NCBI RefSeq assembly: GCF_006538325.1
Contig: NZ_BJKK01000002.1
Coordinates: 124,001-188,000 of the forward strand
Direction: 5' to 3'
DNA length: 64,000 bases
From: Alteromonas sp. KUL42
Lineage (GTDB): Bacteria > Pseudomonadota > Gammaproteobacteria > Enterobacterales > Alteromonadaceae
Below are positions 9,366 through 19,090 of the stretch, in pieces. Made by a program: the position numbers and the translations under genes. The notes beneath the pieces were generated by a model. That model worked only from the letters and a program-made list of their open reading frames with translations. It searched no databases and had not been told where the DNA came from. Numbering within the stretch: position 1 is the first letter of the stretch; every line of letters begins with the position of its first letter.

Positions 9366-9680
9366 TCATTGTACTTCAACATGTTGTGTTATTTTTGCTA
9401 GCATTTTATCGCCAATGCCTTTTACTTGAGTGAGTTGTGCAACTTCTAGAAACTCACCTACCTCTTCTCTATACTTTATAATTGCTTTAGCTTTGGCTAT
9501 TCCTACACCAGGTAGCATAGTTAATTCATCTACTGATGCCGTGTTTAGGTTTATTTTTTGCCCAACCTCACTGCTGCTTGAAACAGATTGCGATCCGCTT
9601 GTTACTTCATCTGCCCAAATGGCAGGCGCTTGAACAGTAAGTGCTGATAATACTAGTAAACTTGGTAGTAATTTTTTCAT
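9366..9680 (-). CDS. Secreted helix-hairpin-helix protein, ComEA family
   Basis: About 104 residues: a signal peptide (MKKLLPSLLVLSALTVQAPA), a short Ser-rich linker, then two helix-hairpin-helix motifs (INLNTASVDELTMLPGVG and LTQVKGIGDKML). This is the architecture of small gammaproteobacterial ComEA proteins, which bind incoming DNA in the periplasm during transformation. The start is placed at the third Met because AAGGA lies 6 nt before it. It stands alone between two terminators. A role in DNA uptake is inferred from the family. Confidence 0.82.
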   Translation of the reverse strand: MKKLLPSLLVLSALTVQAPAIWADEVTSGSQSVSSSSEVGQKINLNTASVDELTMLPGVGIAKAKAIIKYREEVGEFLEVAQLTQVKGIGDKMLAKITQHVEVQ

Positions 9681-9843
9681 TGTCATTCCTTGTCGTGGTG
9701 AATTACGCATCTTAGCTGCTTATGTTGAAGCGCGTATTGAGGCGTAGGCTGGTGTACGTTGTTTGTACCGTGTTCAATGATACGAGGAAATGAAAAATGG
9801 GCTAGACCAGTTTTAGTACAGTTTTGTAGAGGAAAAACGGGGC

Positions 9844-9875
9844 AAAAAAATAGCGAGCAACTAGGCTCGCTATTT
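9844..9875 (-). terminator. Terminator of the isocitrate dehydrogenase gene
   Basis: An 11-bp stem (AAATAGCGAGC at 9848-9858 with GCTCGCTATTT at 9865-9875) with a six-base loop. It is followed on the minus strand by a T-run (A-run 9844-9850 on the plus strand). It lies 22 nt after the stop of the gene at 9897. Confidence 0.88.
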
Positions 9876-9896
9876 ACAATCTATTCGTTAAAAAGC

Positions 9897-10904
9897 TTAC
9901 AGGCGCTCTAAAAGTGCTTCAGTAAACTCAGTTGTACCGGCTTCACCACCAAGGTCGCGTGTTGTACGATCGCCTGACTCAATAACATCTTTTAATGCAT
10001 TACGGATTTTCTCAGCCTTGTCACCCATATTTAGGTATTCAAGCATTTGAGCCGCAGCAAGCACAACAGATGTTGGGTTTGCTAAGTTTTTACCAGCAAT
10101 ATCAGGCGCAGAGCCATGAACTGCTTCAAAGATGGCACAATCTTCACCAATGTTTGCACCTGGTGCCATACCTAAACCACCAACAAGACCTGCACAAAGG
10201 TCTGATAGAATGTCACCAAATAGGTTGGTAGTAACGATCACGTCAAATTGGTGAGGGTTCATAACCAATTGCATACAGCAGTTATCAACAATCATTTCTG
10301 TTGATTCAATATCAGGATAGCGCGCACCTACTTCACGGGCTACTTTAAGGAAAAGACCTGACGTTGACTTAAGGATGTTAGCCTTGTGAACAGCAGTAAC
10401 TTTTTTGCGGCCTTCACGACGGGCAAGTTCATAAGCAAAAGTAACAATTTTTTCTGCGCCGTCGCGAGTGATCTTACTCATCGCTTCCGCTTCATTACCG
10501 TCTTCAGATACAACTTGTCCTAGACCAGAGTACATACCTTGGGTATTTTCACGCACAGTAATGATATCAATATCTTCATAACGCGCTTTGGTGCCTTTAA
10601 AAGACATAACAGGGCGAAGGTTTGCGTACAATTTAAATTGCTTGCGAAGACTTACATTGATAGAAGTAAACCCTTCACCAACAGGCGTGGTCAGAGGGCC
10701 TTTTAGTGCTACTTTGTTTTTAGCAATAAGGTCAAGAGTAGATTGAGGTAGAAGCTCGCCGTGCTCTTCTAAAGCGACTAAACCTGCATCGGCATAATCG
10801 TAGGCAAAATCACAGCCAACCTTATCAAGAATTTTTGTGGTTGCATCGATAATGTCCGGGCCAATGCCGTCACCGCGAATGACTGTAATACGTTGCTGAG
10901 TCAT
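9897..10904 (-). CDS. NAD-dependent isocitrate dehydrogenase
   Basis: A 335-residue beta-decarboxylating dehydrogenase of the short isocitrate/isopropylmalate dehydrogenase family. Visible markers are RGDGIGPDI at the N-terminus, [20 protein letters not shown], the substrate-loop signature [11 protein letters not shown], and the metal-binding [17 protein letters not shown] near residue 240. The S-N-x-x-L-R-K pattern favours isocitrate over isopropylmalate, and the length and [10 protein letters not shown] cofactor region favour NAD. GAGGA lies 9 nt before the ATG. A TATAAT on the minus strand (10994-10999) is a possible -10 box. Homoisocitrate dehydrogenase is the alternative. Confidence 0.85.
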   Translation of the reverse strand: MTQQRITVIRGDGIGPDIIDATTKILDKVGCDFAYDYADAGLVALEEHGELLPQSTLDLIAKNKVALKGPLTTPVGEGFTSINVSLRKQFKLYANLRPVMSFKGTKARYEDIDIITVRENTQGMYSGLGQVVSEDGNEAEAMSKITRDGAEKIVTFAYELARREGRKKVTAVHKANILKSTSGLFLKVAREVGARYPDIESTEMIVDNCCMQLVMNPHQFDVIVTTNLFGDILSDLCAGLVGGLGMAPGANIGEDCAIFEAVHGSAPDIAGKNLANPTSVVLAAAQMLEYLNMGDKAEKIRNALKDVIESGDRTTRDLGGEAGTTEFTEALLERL

Positions 10905-11233
10905 GTTGAGGGGTCCTCTGATAATTCTGTTGTCGAAATCGTTAGGTTTACTAAATTGTAATTTGGCGGACGAAGCGCCATATGCCTGCTTTTATTATAA
11001 TGGAAAATGTAGGGAATGTGCGTAAAGCAGCGCAAAAGTCGACGTATTTTATACGATAGTGGACGTAAGTAATAGCTGATCACTTAGATTTCTTAAATTC
11101 ACGAAAATGATAGGGGTAAGCCTCTATTTAAAAGGGTTAGCGCTGCGGGAAATTACTTTGCCATGTAATAGCGCAACGTGTTTGTGCTCAATAAACAAAA
11201 TGGTGTCAGGTTTTTTCTCTGGGCATTTTAATT
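10905..11233. other. Intergenic region upstream of isocitrate dehydrogenase
   Basis: This 329-bp stretch has no convincing gene: the open frames in it have no Shine-Dalgarno and no family resemblance. A minus-strand TATAAT at 10994-10999 could be the -10 of the dehydrogenase promoter, although the matching -35 is weak. Confidence 0.4.
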
Positions 11234-12850
11234 TTAGTAATGTAGCGGGCAGAAATACAAATTCGACTGATTTTCAAGCGCTGTCATTAGCGTTTGGTTT
11301 TGAATTTTTATGTTATTTAGCAGTGACTTATATGTGATGTTTTGATTGAGCGCATATGTGTTGCCTCGAAATAAAATACACTTAGCAATGGAAAAAGCCA
11401 GTAACATAATTGCATGTTCTTTTTTTAGAGAGCTCGGTACTTCCTCAGGTGACTTGTTGCAATTATGTATAACTGCTCGCCACGTTGCACTTTGATGCCA
11501 CTTGCCTGCCAGTTCACTGGCTATATCTAACCAAGAAGTAGTGCTTCTTAGTCTAAATGCATGGTTTATTGTAAAGTCCTGGTCATGACTTACGGGAAGT
11601 GATGTCGCTATTTTTAACCCAGGTAGGGTAAAAAGTGGCGAGCATAAAAACGTCATCGTTAGGGCTGCGGATTGGGGAGTAAACTTGGTGTCGCTTATAC
11701 TTGCCAATAGGCTTGCCACCGAGCAACTTATTAAGGTGAACTGCTTACACATGCTCATTAATGGAAACTGGTTTTGGGTTAACCGCTCCATCAATGCAAA
11801 TTGCATTAACATATCGCCAACCCGTTCAATACCATAAGTCATAACGGCTTGGGTAATATTTTTTACTGGCAGCTGTAAACGATTATCCTGACTTGCTGTT
11901 TGAATCAAAAATCGGTTAAACGTCTGCACTTTCTCAATCTTTTCACATAGTAAAGGGATCTCAACATCCCTTTTTTGCAACTCATCAATGATAGTCAATA
12001 AACTGCGCGGTGGAGTTTGTATAGCGAAGGTATGGGGTAAAAAGTGTATACCGTCCTTATGAGCTCTGCTGTCAGCTGTGTCGGAATACATGGCGATAAA
12101 ATGCTCGAAGGGCATGTACAAGGCTGTTGGCTGCGCAATCGCTGAAATAGGTATCCACTGTCCGTCAGCGTCGTCATTAGAGAGCATAAACACAAAGCCG
12201 TGATTTTGTTGTATATCGATGAGAGCGCCGGGAGTGCCTTTTGCAAACACTTTCGCCCCCGGCATCGGTTGTGAAAACAGTGTGGCTAGGGGAGTGAGTA
12301 AAGATCTGTGATGAGTCGAAAAACTTCGCACAATATGTGCGAACAATTCGCTATTTTTTGATTTTTCTTTGTTTGACGAAAATACATGGGCAAGTAGACA
12401 CAGTCTTTGGCTTCTCGATAAGCGCGATATGCTAAAGATAGTTAAGTTTACCTGTTCAGCAGAAACAGACTTTTCTAATCGCAAGATCTCAAGCCATACG
12501 GTTAATTGGCGCTTTCGCAAAAATGCTAGCAGTTGAGTCTTGTTTTCTTTTCGGCTTTTAGTCCAATGGGTCGCCAATAAAGCGGCGATTACATGTTGAA
12601 GGTAGTGGTCATTAAGTTTATTCAGCTTTCCAAAAAGGGCCAGCAACAATACTTGTTGGGTTTCTCTTGGCAATTCGTTTTTAAGGTTTAACGTGGCAAT
12701 AGCGATAGCGGTATCACTTGAAACCAGCGTTAGAACACGCTTGGCACTCTTTAGCCAAATGTTGACACATGTATCGACAGGCACGGAATGGCTCGGTACA
12801 TGAACCAGCCGTTTAAGCGCAGCAAGAATATCGGAAACCGCAGCTAGCAT
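11234..12850 (-). CDS. HDOD-like domain protein, divergent
   Basis: A 538-residue soluble protein without signal peptide or membrane segments. The N-terminal 200 residues are helical and unlike any family recognised here. A small beta-rich segment (about 205-270) follows. From about 285 to 490 the pattern resembles the HDOD output domain: PPRSLLTIIDELQKRD, VEKVQTFNRFLIQTASQ, VKNITQAVMTYGIERVGDMLMQFAL. The catalytic HD residues are not evident, as is usual for HDOD. The ATG overlaps the stop of the DUF3192 gene (TGATG), so the two are coupled. A role in signalling is inference from the domain. Confidence 0.65.
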   Translation of the reverse strand: MLAAVSDILAALKRLVHVPSHSVPVDTCVNIWLKSAKRVLTLVSSDTAIAIATLNLKNELPRETQQVLLLALFGKLNKLNDHYLQHVIAALLATHWTKSRKENKTQLLAFLRKRQLTVWLEILRLEKSVSAEQVNLTIFSISRLSRSQRLCLLAHVFSSNKEKSKNSELFAHIVRSFSTHHRSLLTPLATLFSQPMPGAKVFAKGTPGALIDIQQNHGFVFMLSNDDADGQWIPISAIAQPTALYMPFEHFIAMYSDTADSRAHKDGIHFLPHTFAIQTPPRSLLTIIDELQKRDVEIPLLCEKIEKVQTFNRFLIQTASQDNRLQLPVKNITQAVMTYGIERVGDMLMQFALMERLTQNQFPLMSMCKQFTLISCSVASLLASISDTKFTPQSAALTMTFLCSPLFTLPGLKIATSLPVSHDQDFTINHAFRLRSTTSWLDIASELAGKWHQSATWRAVIHNCNKSPEEVPSSLKKEHAIMLLAFSIAKCILFRGNTYALNQNITYKSLLNNIKIQNQTLMTALENQSNLYFCPLHY

Positions 12851-13224
12851 CAGCTATTTTGATAACTAGAATATGCGCCTTCTCCCCAGGCTATAAGTTT
12901 GTCGTTTTCAAATAAAAGCGGGGTGCACTCATCCTGCGTAGTCAAGCCGTCTGCACGAACATGCTGGGTTCTAAAAAACATAACTTGAATGACAGTTGCA
13001 CCTTGTTGTTTGGCTTCCGTAATATCTGGTGTACCCAAAAGGGCCAACACTTCTTCACGCGTACTGCCTAACTTTAACTTCGTTATTTGCACACGGTTAT
13101 ATTCTTCACGATCCTTCCAGTCCATATTTTCAGGCTTATCGGGATAAAAAGCGATAACCATAAAAACAAACGTCGCATAAAGCGCAACGCCAGCTAAAAT
13201 TAAACGAATAACTTTGCTATTCAT
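12850..13224 (-). CDS. DUF3192 family protein with N-terminal membrane anchor
   Basis: About 124 residues: a single hydrophobic helix (VIRLILAGVALYATFVFMVIAFY), then a periplasmic domain with WKDREEYNRVQITKLKLGSTREEVLALLG and a C-terminal DGLTTQDECTPLLFENDKLIAWGEGAY. This is the DUF3192 pattern, with a layout reminiscent of the BamE/SmpA fold. The start is set at the Met before NSKVIR rather than the upstream one. It is translationally coupled to the HDOD-like gene. A paralogue lies at 18520-18885. Confidence 0.8.
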   Translation of the reverse strand: MNSKVIRLILAGVALYATFVFMVIAFYPDKPENMDWKDREEYNRVQITKLKLGSTREEVLALLGTPDITEAKQQGATVIQVMFFRTQHVRADGLTTQDECTPLLFENDKLIAWGEGAYSSYQNS

Positions 13225-13429
13225 GACCGTGACTTCTCGTGTTGCAACGCTCGTCAAAGCGCGTGTTAGTGCACTGTGAAATAGAATTAGACAGCACAGA
13301 CATTAATCAAATTTAGTGCTGTACAGTGTACCGTAAAACATGCAGTAAACATAAGTAGTAAACGTAAGCAAATGCGTCATATTTACATTTATTACAATTT
13401 TCAAGTGTCATTCTTTTGTGTAGTGAGCG

Positions 13430-14794
13430 TTACTCGCTATCTGTGACTACGTAGCAAGGCTCATATTTTGAACCCGGTAACTTCATTCTCCCTTGCGCAA
13501 CAAAAGATTCCAATAGGGTATCTACTTTTTGCATAAGTGCTTTGTCACCTTTAATTTCAAAAGGACCATGTTCTTTAATTTGTTTTATTCCTTCAGCTTT
13601 TACATTACCAGCCACGATACCTGAAAATACTTTGCGTAAGTTAGCTGCTAAATCACTTTTATTTTGATTATGATGTAATTCAAGTGCCTGCATGCTTTGA
13701 TGAGTGGGAATAAAAGGCTCTTGGAAATCTTGCTCTATCTTTAGTGACCAATTGAAACTAAACGCATCGCCCATTGCACCTCTAAATTTCCTAACTTTTT
13801 CCAGTCCACTGCATAGTACTCGTGCGACTTCTTGTGCATCGTCCACAATGATCTGATATTTATCTTGAGCTTCAGAGCCTAAGGTTGCAGCGACAAAGGC
13901 GTTTATTGCTTCAAAGTAAGCTTCACTGCCAGCTGGACCAGTCAATATCACAGGAAAAGGTTGTTGAGCATTGCGCTCATTCATTAATATGCCTAGTAAA
14001 TACAACAATTCTTCGGCTGTACCAACACCACCAGGAAATACAACAATACCATGGCCTAAGCGAACAAATGCCTCAAGGCGCTTTTCAATGTCAGGCATGA
14101 TAATAAGTTCATTAACAATCGCGTTTGGGGGTTCAGCGGCAATAATACTAGGCTCAGAAATACCAATATAGCGGCCAGATTTATGCCGTTGTTTGGCATG
14201 TCCAATCGTGGCGCCTTTCATTGGCCCTTTCATTGCACCTGGGCCACAGCCAGTGCATATGTTCATATCACGCAAACCAAGTTGATAGCCCACTTCCTTG
14301 GTATATTTGTATTCATTTTGGTTGATAGAGTGGCCACCCCAACAAACAATGGTATTTACACCGTCGTTTCCTTCCAGTGCTTTGGCATGTCGTAGCATGT
14401 CAAACACCATATCAGTGACTTCTGCGCCTTCGATGGGGGTGTCTTGATGCAAAAATGCATATTTGTTGCCCATGAAGAGTAAGTCGCGAAGTACAGCAAA
14501 AAGATGTTCGTGGACGCCTCGGACTAACTTCCCATCAACAAAGGCTACTTCTGGTGGGTTTACGAGTTCAATTTTTACACCGCGCTCTCGTCGTACTAAC
14601 TTTATTTCAAAACTGCCATAAGGTGCAAAAAGTGCTTCGTAGTTATCTTCATCAACGCCACTGTTTAATACTGCTAAGCTGCAGTTTTTAAACATGGTGA
14701 ATAACTCACTGTTCGTTGTGTCTTGTAGGTTTGCTACTTCCGCTTGAGAGAGTTGGCTCATCCAGCCTACAGGATTAAGTTGCACTTTTTTCAT
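13430..14794 (-). CDS. ppnN: Nucleotide 5'-monophosphate nucleosidase, LOG family
   Basis: Cleaves nucleoside 5'-monophosphates to base and ribose 5-phosphate and is controlled by (p)ppGpp in E. coli. The 454 residues match PpnN (YgdH). The lysine-decarboxylase-like (LOG) core carries GPGAMKGPMKGA near residue 190 and PGGVGTAEELLYLLG near 275, with the N- and C-terminal extensions typical of PpnN on either side. In enterobacteria ppnN is also near queF and syd, so synteny supports the call. Confidence 0.93.
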   Translation of the reverse strand: MKKVQLNPVGWMSQLSQAEVANLQDTTNSELFTMFKNCSLAVLNSGVDEDNYEALFAPYGSFEIKLVRRERGVKIELVNPPEVAFVDGKLVRGVHEHLFAVLRDLLFMGNKYAFLHQDTPIEGAEVTDMVFDMLRHAKALEGNDGVNTIVCWGGHSINQNEYKYTKEVGYQLGLRDMNICTGCGPGAMKGPMKGATIGHAKQRHKSGRYIGISEPSIIAAEPPNAIVNELIIMPDIEKRLEAFVRLGHGIVVFPGGVGTAEELLYLLGILMNERNAQQPFPVILTGPAGSEAYFEAINAFVAATLGSEAQDKYQIIVDDAQEVARVLCSGLEKVRKFRGAMGDAFSFNWSLKIEQDFQEPFIPTHQSMQALELHHNQNKSDLAANLRKVFSGIVAGNVKAEGIKQIKEHGPFEIKGDKALMQKVDTLLESFVAQGRMKLPGSKYEPCYVVTDSE

Positions 14795-14809
14795 ACGTCT
14801 GGTGTCCTA

Positions 14810-16362
14810 TTAGTCACAAGATACGTCTGTGACTACTTTATTTCTGCCCTCGTTTTTTGCCTTATATAGGAATTGGTCAGCGCGTTCGAAGACCGAATCC
14901 GTTGTATCAGTATCAGTGAAATAAGTAGCGCCAAACGAGGCAGTTATGGTGACTTTTTCTTGCTTAAACTTAAATGGCATCAGTGCGAGTTTATTGCGTA
15001 AATCATTGAGGTGTTTATCTACGTCCTCAATGGCTGTATTAGGAATGAGCAACACAAATTCTTCGCCACCCCAACGTGCAATAAAGTGATTTTTGCCAAG
15101 GTTTTGTTTAAGAAAGCGGCTGACGACTTGTAATGTCTTATCGCCTACGGCATGGCCGAAACGGTCATTAATGGCCTTAAAGTGGTCAATATCAACAACA
15201 GCTACGGCAAGCGCTGAGCCTGTTGATTTGAATTTTAAATAAGCTTCTTCCAGCTTTTCATTGTAGGCTTGTCTATTCGGCAGTCGAGTCAATGGATCTG
15301 TGCGACTTTGCAGAACTTGCTCGGCAAGCTTTTTCTTATAAGCGACAGCCTGTTTTTGCAACGTATCTATCTGTTCTTGCATTGAAGATAACAGTGACAT
15401 TAACGCTTCTTGTCCCTGTTGATCACTGGTTTGTTGCTCACTCAGTGTTGAGACGAGGTTTTTTACGCAAAACTGTGTTTGCTCCTTGAGTGTCTCAAGA
15501 GAATCACTGACAGATACCGCTTCTTCTATACTCGAAATATGTGATTTTAACTGTGCATTGCCGGCTTGTCGTTGCTCAAACTGCAATTGGCTACTATCAA
15601 TACTTCTTCCTACATCATCGTTGATTTGCCCCAATGAGTTGTAGAGGCTTTGAATTACCTTACCTGTCAAGCTGGCCTCTGACATGGCATCTTGTACGAT
15701 CATTCGCAAGATAACCACGCAACTTTTCAGTAATTGGTCTTCATCCATGCCTTTTTCTAGGCGCTCTTTGATGTCGGTTAATTGTGCATCATTTGGCTTG
15801 CGTTGCGCATATGACGTTATGAGTTGATTTAACTCTAATAAGATAGAGCGGTAATGCGGATTTGCGCCTGCATCTGTTTTAACAACTTTACTATCTGAGG
15901 AAACAGCTGCTTCTTCCAGAGGCTTTATACCCTTTATTTTTTGTTTAAGGCGAGGCGATACAGAGAAATTGCTTTCGAATAGTGCTTATATATACCAAAA
16001 ACATCAGTCACTGGCTGATTTAGCTTGATGAGTTCGTTGGTGGTGAGTGATTTTAGCTCATTATCTTCAAACACAATTTTTTGCAGCTGCTTCATTGCGT
16101 CTTCTAGCGAAGACACGGTCTCGCTACCGTACTTTCGCACAGTAACTTGCTCGTGCTGTAACGCTTTATTTAGCTTTTCAATACTCACTGCTGCTAAGCT
16201 AAAGTTAGGTGTGCCAGACAAATAACCGCGTAAGGTTTTTAATTCATTATCTATTTTATCTGAATGTCCTTCGTAAAATGCCGACAGTCTGACGATAAAC
16301 TGGCAAAGAAGCGCATTGTTTTGTTTGTATGCCTGTAGTTGTTTTGCTTCCATGGTATCCAT
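14810..16362 (-). CDS. Diguanylate cyclase, split by a one-base homopolymer frameshift
   Basis: Two reading frames (15934-16362 and 14810-15748 extended upstream) make one protein of about 517 residues if one A is added to the minus-strand A6 run at 15937-15942. The N-terminal part is helical and about 330 residues long. The C-terminal GGDEF domain has DPLTRLPNRQAYNEKL, VVDIDHFKAINDRFGHAVGD and an active-site GGEEF. The usual RxxD inhibitory site before GGEEF is absent (GKNH there). It makes cyclic di-GMP if intact. Sequencing error is the likeliest cause of the break. It lies 15 nt upstream of ppnN. Confidence 0.8.
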
Positions 16363-16420
16363 CTTAATAAAAGCTAGGTTAGCATCGGCTAACTGCCGTG
16401 CTGATAATATCCCTCGTCAA

Positions 16421-17305
16421 TTATTGGCGCGCTTGACGATTGTTTCCATACGGAGTTTCAAAATTTGAACGGAAGGGGTTGATATCCAATCCACCTCTGC
16501 GTGTATAGCGAGCGCAAACTGTCAGCTTGTCAGGTTGGCAGTGAGCCATAATATCGCAATATATACGTTCAACACATTGCTCGTGAAACTCATTGTGCTG
16601 TCTGAAACTAATTAAATACTTCAGTAAGCCGTCATGGTTAATAGGATGTCCTTCATATCTAATTTGAATACTAGCCCAATCTGGCTGACTTGTTATTAAA
16701 CAATTTGATTTTAATAAGTGGGATACCAGCGTTTCTGTTATTTTTTCACTGCCTTCACTTGTATTTTCTCCCTCACCAGGTGAATTAATCAAAAGACGAG
16801 TATCTGGCGAATAAGTATCAATCGTTACATCGAGTTCATCTAACAGCGTGCCCTGAAATTCTTCAAATTTCAGTGATTCAAATTGGTTTGGTAATATGAG
16901 GTGAACCTCTACCTCTTCACCTGCGCACTGAGAAAGATCCTTTTTTAATGTCGCTTTTACCTCGTCAGGTGATGCAAACTTAGATTGATTGAAGCTGTTT
17001 AGATACAGCTTAAATGATTTTGACTCAATCAAGTTGATTGACGTAATAGGGACCTTACATTCCAAAATGGCCACATGAGGCTTACCTTTCAAATTTAACC
17101 AAGACAGTTCATAGCCAGTCCACGTATCGATACCGGTAAATGGCAGCTCATCCTTTGGGAGATTCAGAGTGTCACGACTAAGGCTGCGCGGAACACCTTG
17201 CAGTAGTTTGGGATTATACTCAAATTCATACTCCACTTGCTTGCCAAGTGAAAGATCATCTGGAGCTGTTATGGAAATCTTTTCAAATAAATTGTCTGTC
17301 GACAT
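16421..17305 (-). CDS. queF: NADPH-dependent 7-cyano-7-deazaguanine reductase
   Basis: Reduces preQ0 to preQ1 in queuosine synthesis. At 294 residues it is the long, two-domain (YqcD-type) QueF. The active-site region is visible as KSNCLITSQPDWASIQI near residue 205, with the nucleophilic Cys and the following Asp, and ESKSFKLYLNS with FRQHNEFHEQC carries the substrate/NADPH-contact blocks. The start ATG has AGG five bases upstream. It sits divergently from syd, an arrangement also seen near csrB in enterobacteria. Confidence 0.95.
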   Translation of the reverse strand: MSTDNLFEKISITAPDDLSLGKQVEYEFEYNPKLLQGVPRSLSRDTLNLPKDELPFTGIDTWTGYELSWLNLKGKPHVAILECKVPITSINLIESKSFKLYLNSFNQSKFASPDEVKATLKKDLSQCAGEEVEVHLILPNQFESLKFEEFQGTLLDELDVTIDTYSPDTRLLINSPGEGENTSEGSEKITETLVSHLLKSNCLITSQPDWASIQIRYEGHPINHDGLLKYLISFRQHNEFHEQCVERIYCDIMAHCQPDKLTVCARYTRRGGLDINPFRSNFETPYGNNRQARQ

Positions 17306-17401
17306 GTGAACCTTTTTTACATCTGCTTGTTTTAAGCAGCTCTTATTGACTTAGCCACTCATAGGTATAGTGTACCTCAAAAATAAGCAGGTAACGTAAT
17401 A

Positions 17402-17947
17402 ATGACGCTAACAATTACACAACAATTAGACAATTTTGTAGCAGCCTATGTAGAGCAGGCTAATGGTAATGCACTCAATATTCCATTTGATCCATCTTGG
17501 CCTTCTGTTTGTTATCAAACTCAAGGTGAATCAGGAGAGTTAGTGAAGTGGTTGCCGGTAAAACAAGAATCACCCTTGTCTTTTGATAATGTTGAAGATG
17601 CTATGTCGATAAAGTTAGATGCCCAATATTGCGCGTTCTTTACTCGTTACTTTAGCCACAACTTAACGGCCAAAGCATCACAAGGTAAGTGCGAGCTTTT
17701 ACAAGTGTGGAATGTTGATGATTTTGAACGATTGCAACAAAATTTAATTGGGCACTTGTTGATGAAGCAACGCTTACACCAGAGCGCGACACTTTTCTTT
17801 GGTTTGACAGATGAAGACGATTTCATCTTAACCATCATTAATGAAACAGGAGAAGTTGCCTTAGAACAAGTAGGTAAAGAGCCAACGCAAATATTAGCGC
17901 CAAGTTTAGCCGACTTTCTTGAACAACTATCACCTTGCACTCAATAA
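17402..17947 (+). CDS. syd: SecY-interacting protein Syd
   Basis: A 181-residue soluble protein of the Syd family, which binds SecY on the cytoplasmic face. It has the usual length and the characteristic early WPSVCYQ block, then SIKLDAQYCAFFTRYFS, a DDFERLQQNLIGHLLMKQRL block and a C-terminal LAPSLADFLEQL. Its place beside queF and upstream of csrB copies the enterobacterial order. Confidence 0.92.
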   Translation: MTLTITQQLDNFVAAYVEQANGNALNIPFDPSWPSVCYQTQGESGELVKWLPVKQESPLSFDNVEDAMSIKLDAQYCAFFTRYFSHNLTAKASQGKCELLQVWNVDDFERLQQNLIGHLLMKQRLHQSATLFFGLTDEDDFILTIINETGEVALEQVGKEPTQILAPSLADFLEQLSPCTQ

Positions 17948-17968
17948 GAGTAATTCCGCAACAGTGAA

Positions 17969-18259
17969 CTACATTGTCTGAAGTAATTTGTGTAGCGCTA
18001 ATTTAAGTTCAGCAACTTCTTTTTCAAGGTTTGTTACACGAGATTCGAGGTTCTCTGCTGGCGCGCTGTTTGTTGATGGCGCAGTAGGTTTTGCTGTACT
18101 TGGCTGATTGGCATTAAAACGCTTGATTGCCTCAATGGCTTCGGTGACGGAAACTTTAAAAGGTGCTTTTGAGCGCAGCATGCCGACAGAAGGGCTTTTG
18201 CCTTCTTGGTACATTTGCTGGCAAAGCAATATTAGGCGGTTCAAATTATCATTGTTCAT
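17969..18259 (-). CDS. Conserved small protein with C-terminal coiled coil
   Basis: A 96-residue protein: a helical N-terminal domain (LNRLILLCQQMYQEGKSPSVGMLRSKAPFKVSVTEAIEAIKRF) with a winged-helix-like feel, a Pro/Ala/Thr-rich linker, and a coiled coil (ENLESRVTNLEKEVAELKLALHKLL). Proteins of this shape occur next to syd in related marine genera, but the function is unknown. It converges on syd with 21 nt between the stops. Confidence 0.65.
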   Translation of the reverse strand: MNNDNLNRLILLCQQMYQEGKSPSVGMLRSKAPFKVSVTEAIEAIKRFNANQPSTAKPTAPSTNSAPAENLESRVTNLEKEVAELKLALHKLLQTM

Positions 18260-18519
18260 TAATGTTTATAAAAATTGCGGTCTTAATAGTCACGATTGTA
18301 ATAGTGTATAAGGGCTAATTTCACTAAAAAGTTGTCGATTTCACCAAAATAAGTGTATTTCTATATGAAGTTGATTGTGAAATTTATTTTAAATCAATAG
18401 CTTAAAAGTTGGCGCTGATCTTGATTAACGGAAAGTATGATGGTGACGCTTATTTCCGTGTTCAGTTAGGGTTAAAGTAGGCGTCATGAACTATAAAAAT
18501 GGAAACAATAGGAATACAC

Positions 18520-18885
18520 ATGAAAACGCTTCTTTTATCAGCTGCGCTCGCTTCTTCGGTTTTACTTTCTGGATGTGTGGTATCTGTCGGCGGCGGCTCA
18601 GATAGTCACTATGGTGCAGATTGGGAAGACAGAGAGTTTAATAACCGTCAACACATTGCCAAACTTGAAAAGGGCACTGCGTATGAAAGTGTGTTGAGTA
18701 AAATGGGTGTTGCTGATTTCAACGAACTATTTGAAAAGCAGGACGGAACCTATCGCGTTCTCTTTTATCGTACTCAAAAAACCAAAGGCGATGGCATAAC
18801 TACAAAAGATGAATGTACGCCGTTGGTATTTAGAAATGGTAGTTTGGTTGGGTGGGGAGACAGTGCATACGGTTTAATGCACTAA
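18520..18885 (+). CDS. DUF3192 family lipoprotein
   Basis: A 121-residue protein with a clear lipoprotein signal (LLLSAALASSVLLSGC; lipobox LSGC). The mature part has WEDREFNNRQHIAKLEKGTAYESVLSKMG and a C-terminal DGITTKDECTPLVFRNGSLVGWGDSAYG, nearly superposable on the protein at 12850-13224. The ATG at 18520 is chosen because TAGGA lies 6 nt before it and the signal peptide then has the normal length. It stands alone, about 5.3 kb from its paralogue. The role is unknown; an envelope function is inferred from the fold pattern and lipid anchor. Confidence 0.82.
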   Translation: MKTLLLSAALASSVLLSGCVVSVGGGSDSHYGADWEDREFNNRQHIAKLEKGTAYESVLSKMGVADFNELFEKQDGTYRVLFYRTQKTKGDGITTKDECTPLVFRNGSLVGWGDSAYGLMH

Positions 18886-18945
18886 ACTTACAAACACTGC
18901 CATGTACCCGCCACATAAAGGCGGCGTTTAAATCTTTTTAAAACA

Positions 18946-18978
18946 CAGACCTTTGCATATATGTACCGCAAAGGTCTG
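18946..18978. repeat. Perfect 11-bp inverted repeat
   Basis: CAGACCTTTGC (18946-18956) and GCAAAGGTCTG (18968-18978) around an 11-base loop, about 60 nt after the DUF3192 lipoprotein gene. A weaker CCGCC/GGCGG hairpin lies just before it with a TTTTT at 18935. Either could end the lipoprotein transcript. No T-run follows the longer repeat. Confidence 0.5.
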
Positions 18979-19090
18979 CATACTTCATACAAACGACTAT
19001 TAATACTATTCAAATGTTAATAAAAGGTTAACAGTTGGCTTTTTTTCGAGTAGGCTAAACTTTAGTCACAATGTTTACGAGGAACCCCTC

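Noticed and set aside
11107-11337. A plus-strand 76-codon frame upstream of the HDOD-like gene end
   Set aside because: It overlaps the end of the minus-strand gene, lacks a Shine-Dalgarno and shows no recognisable pattern.
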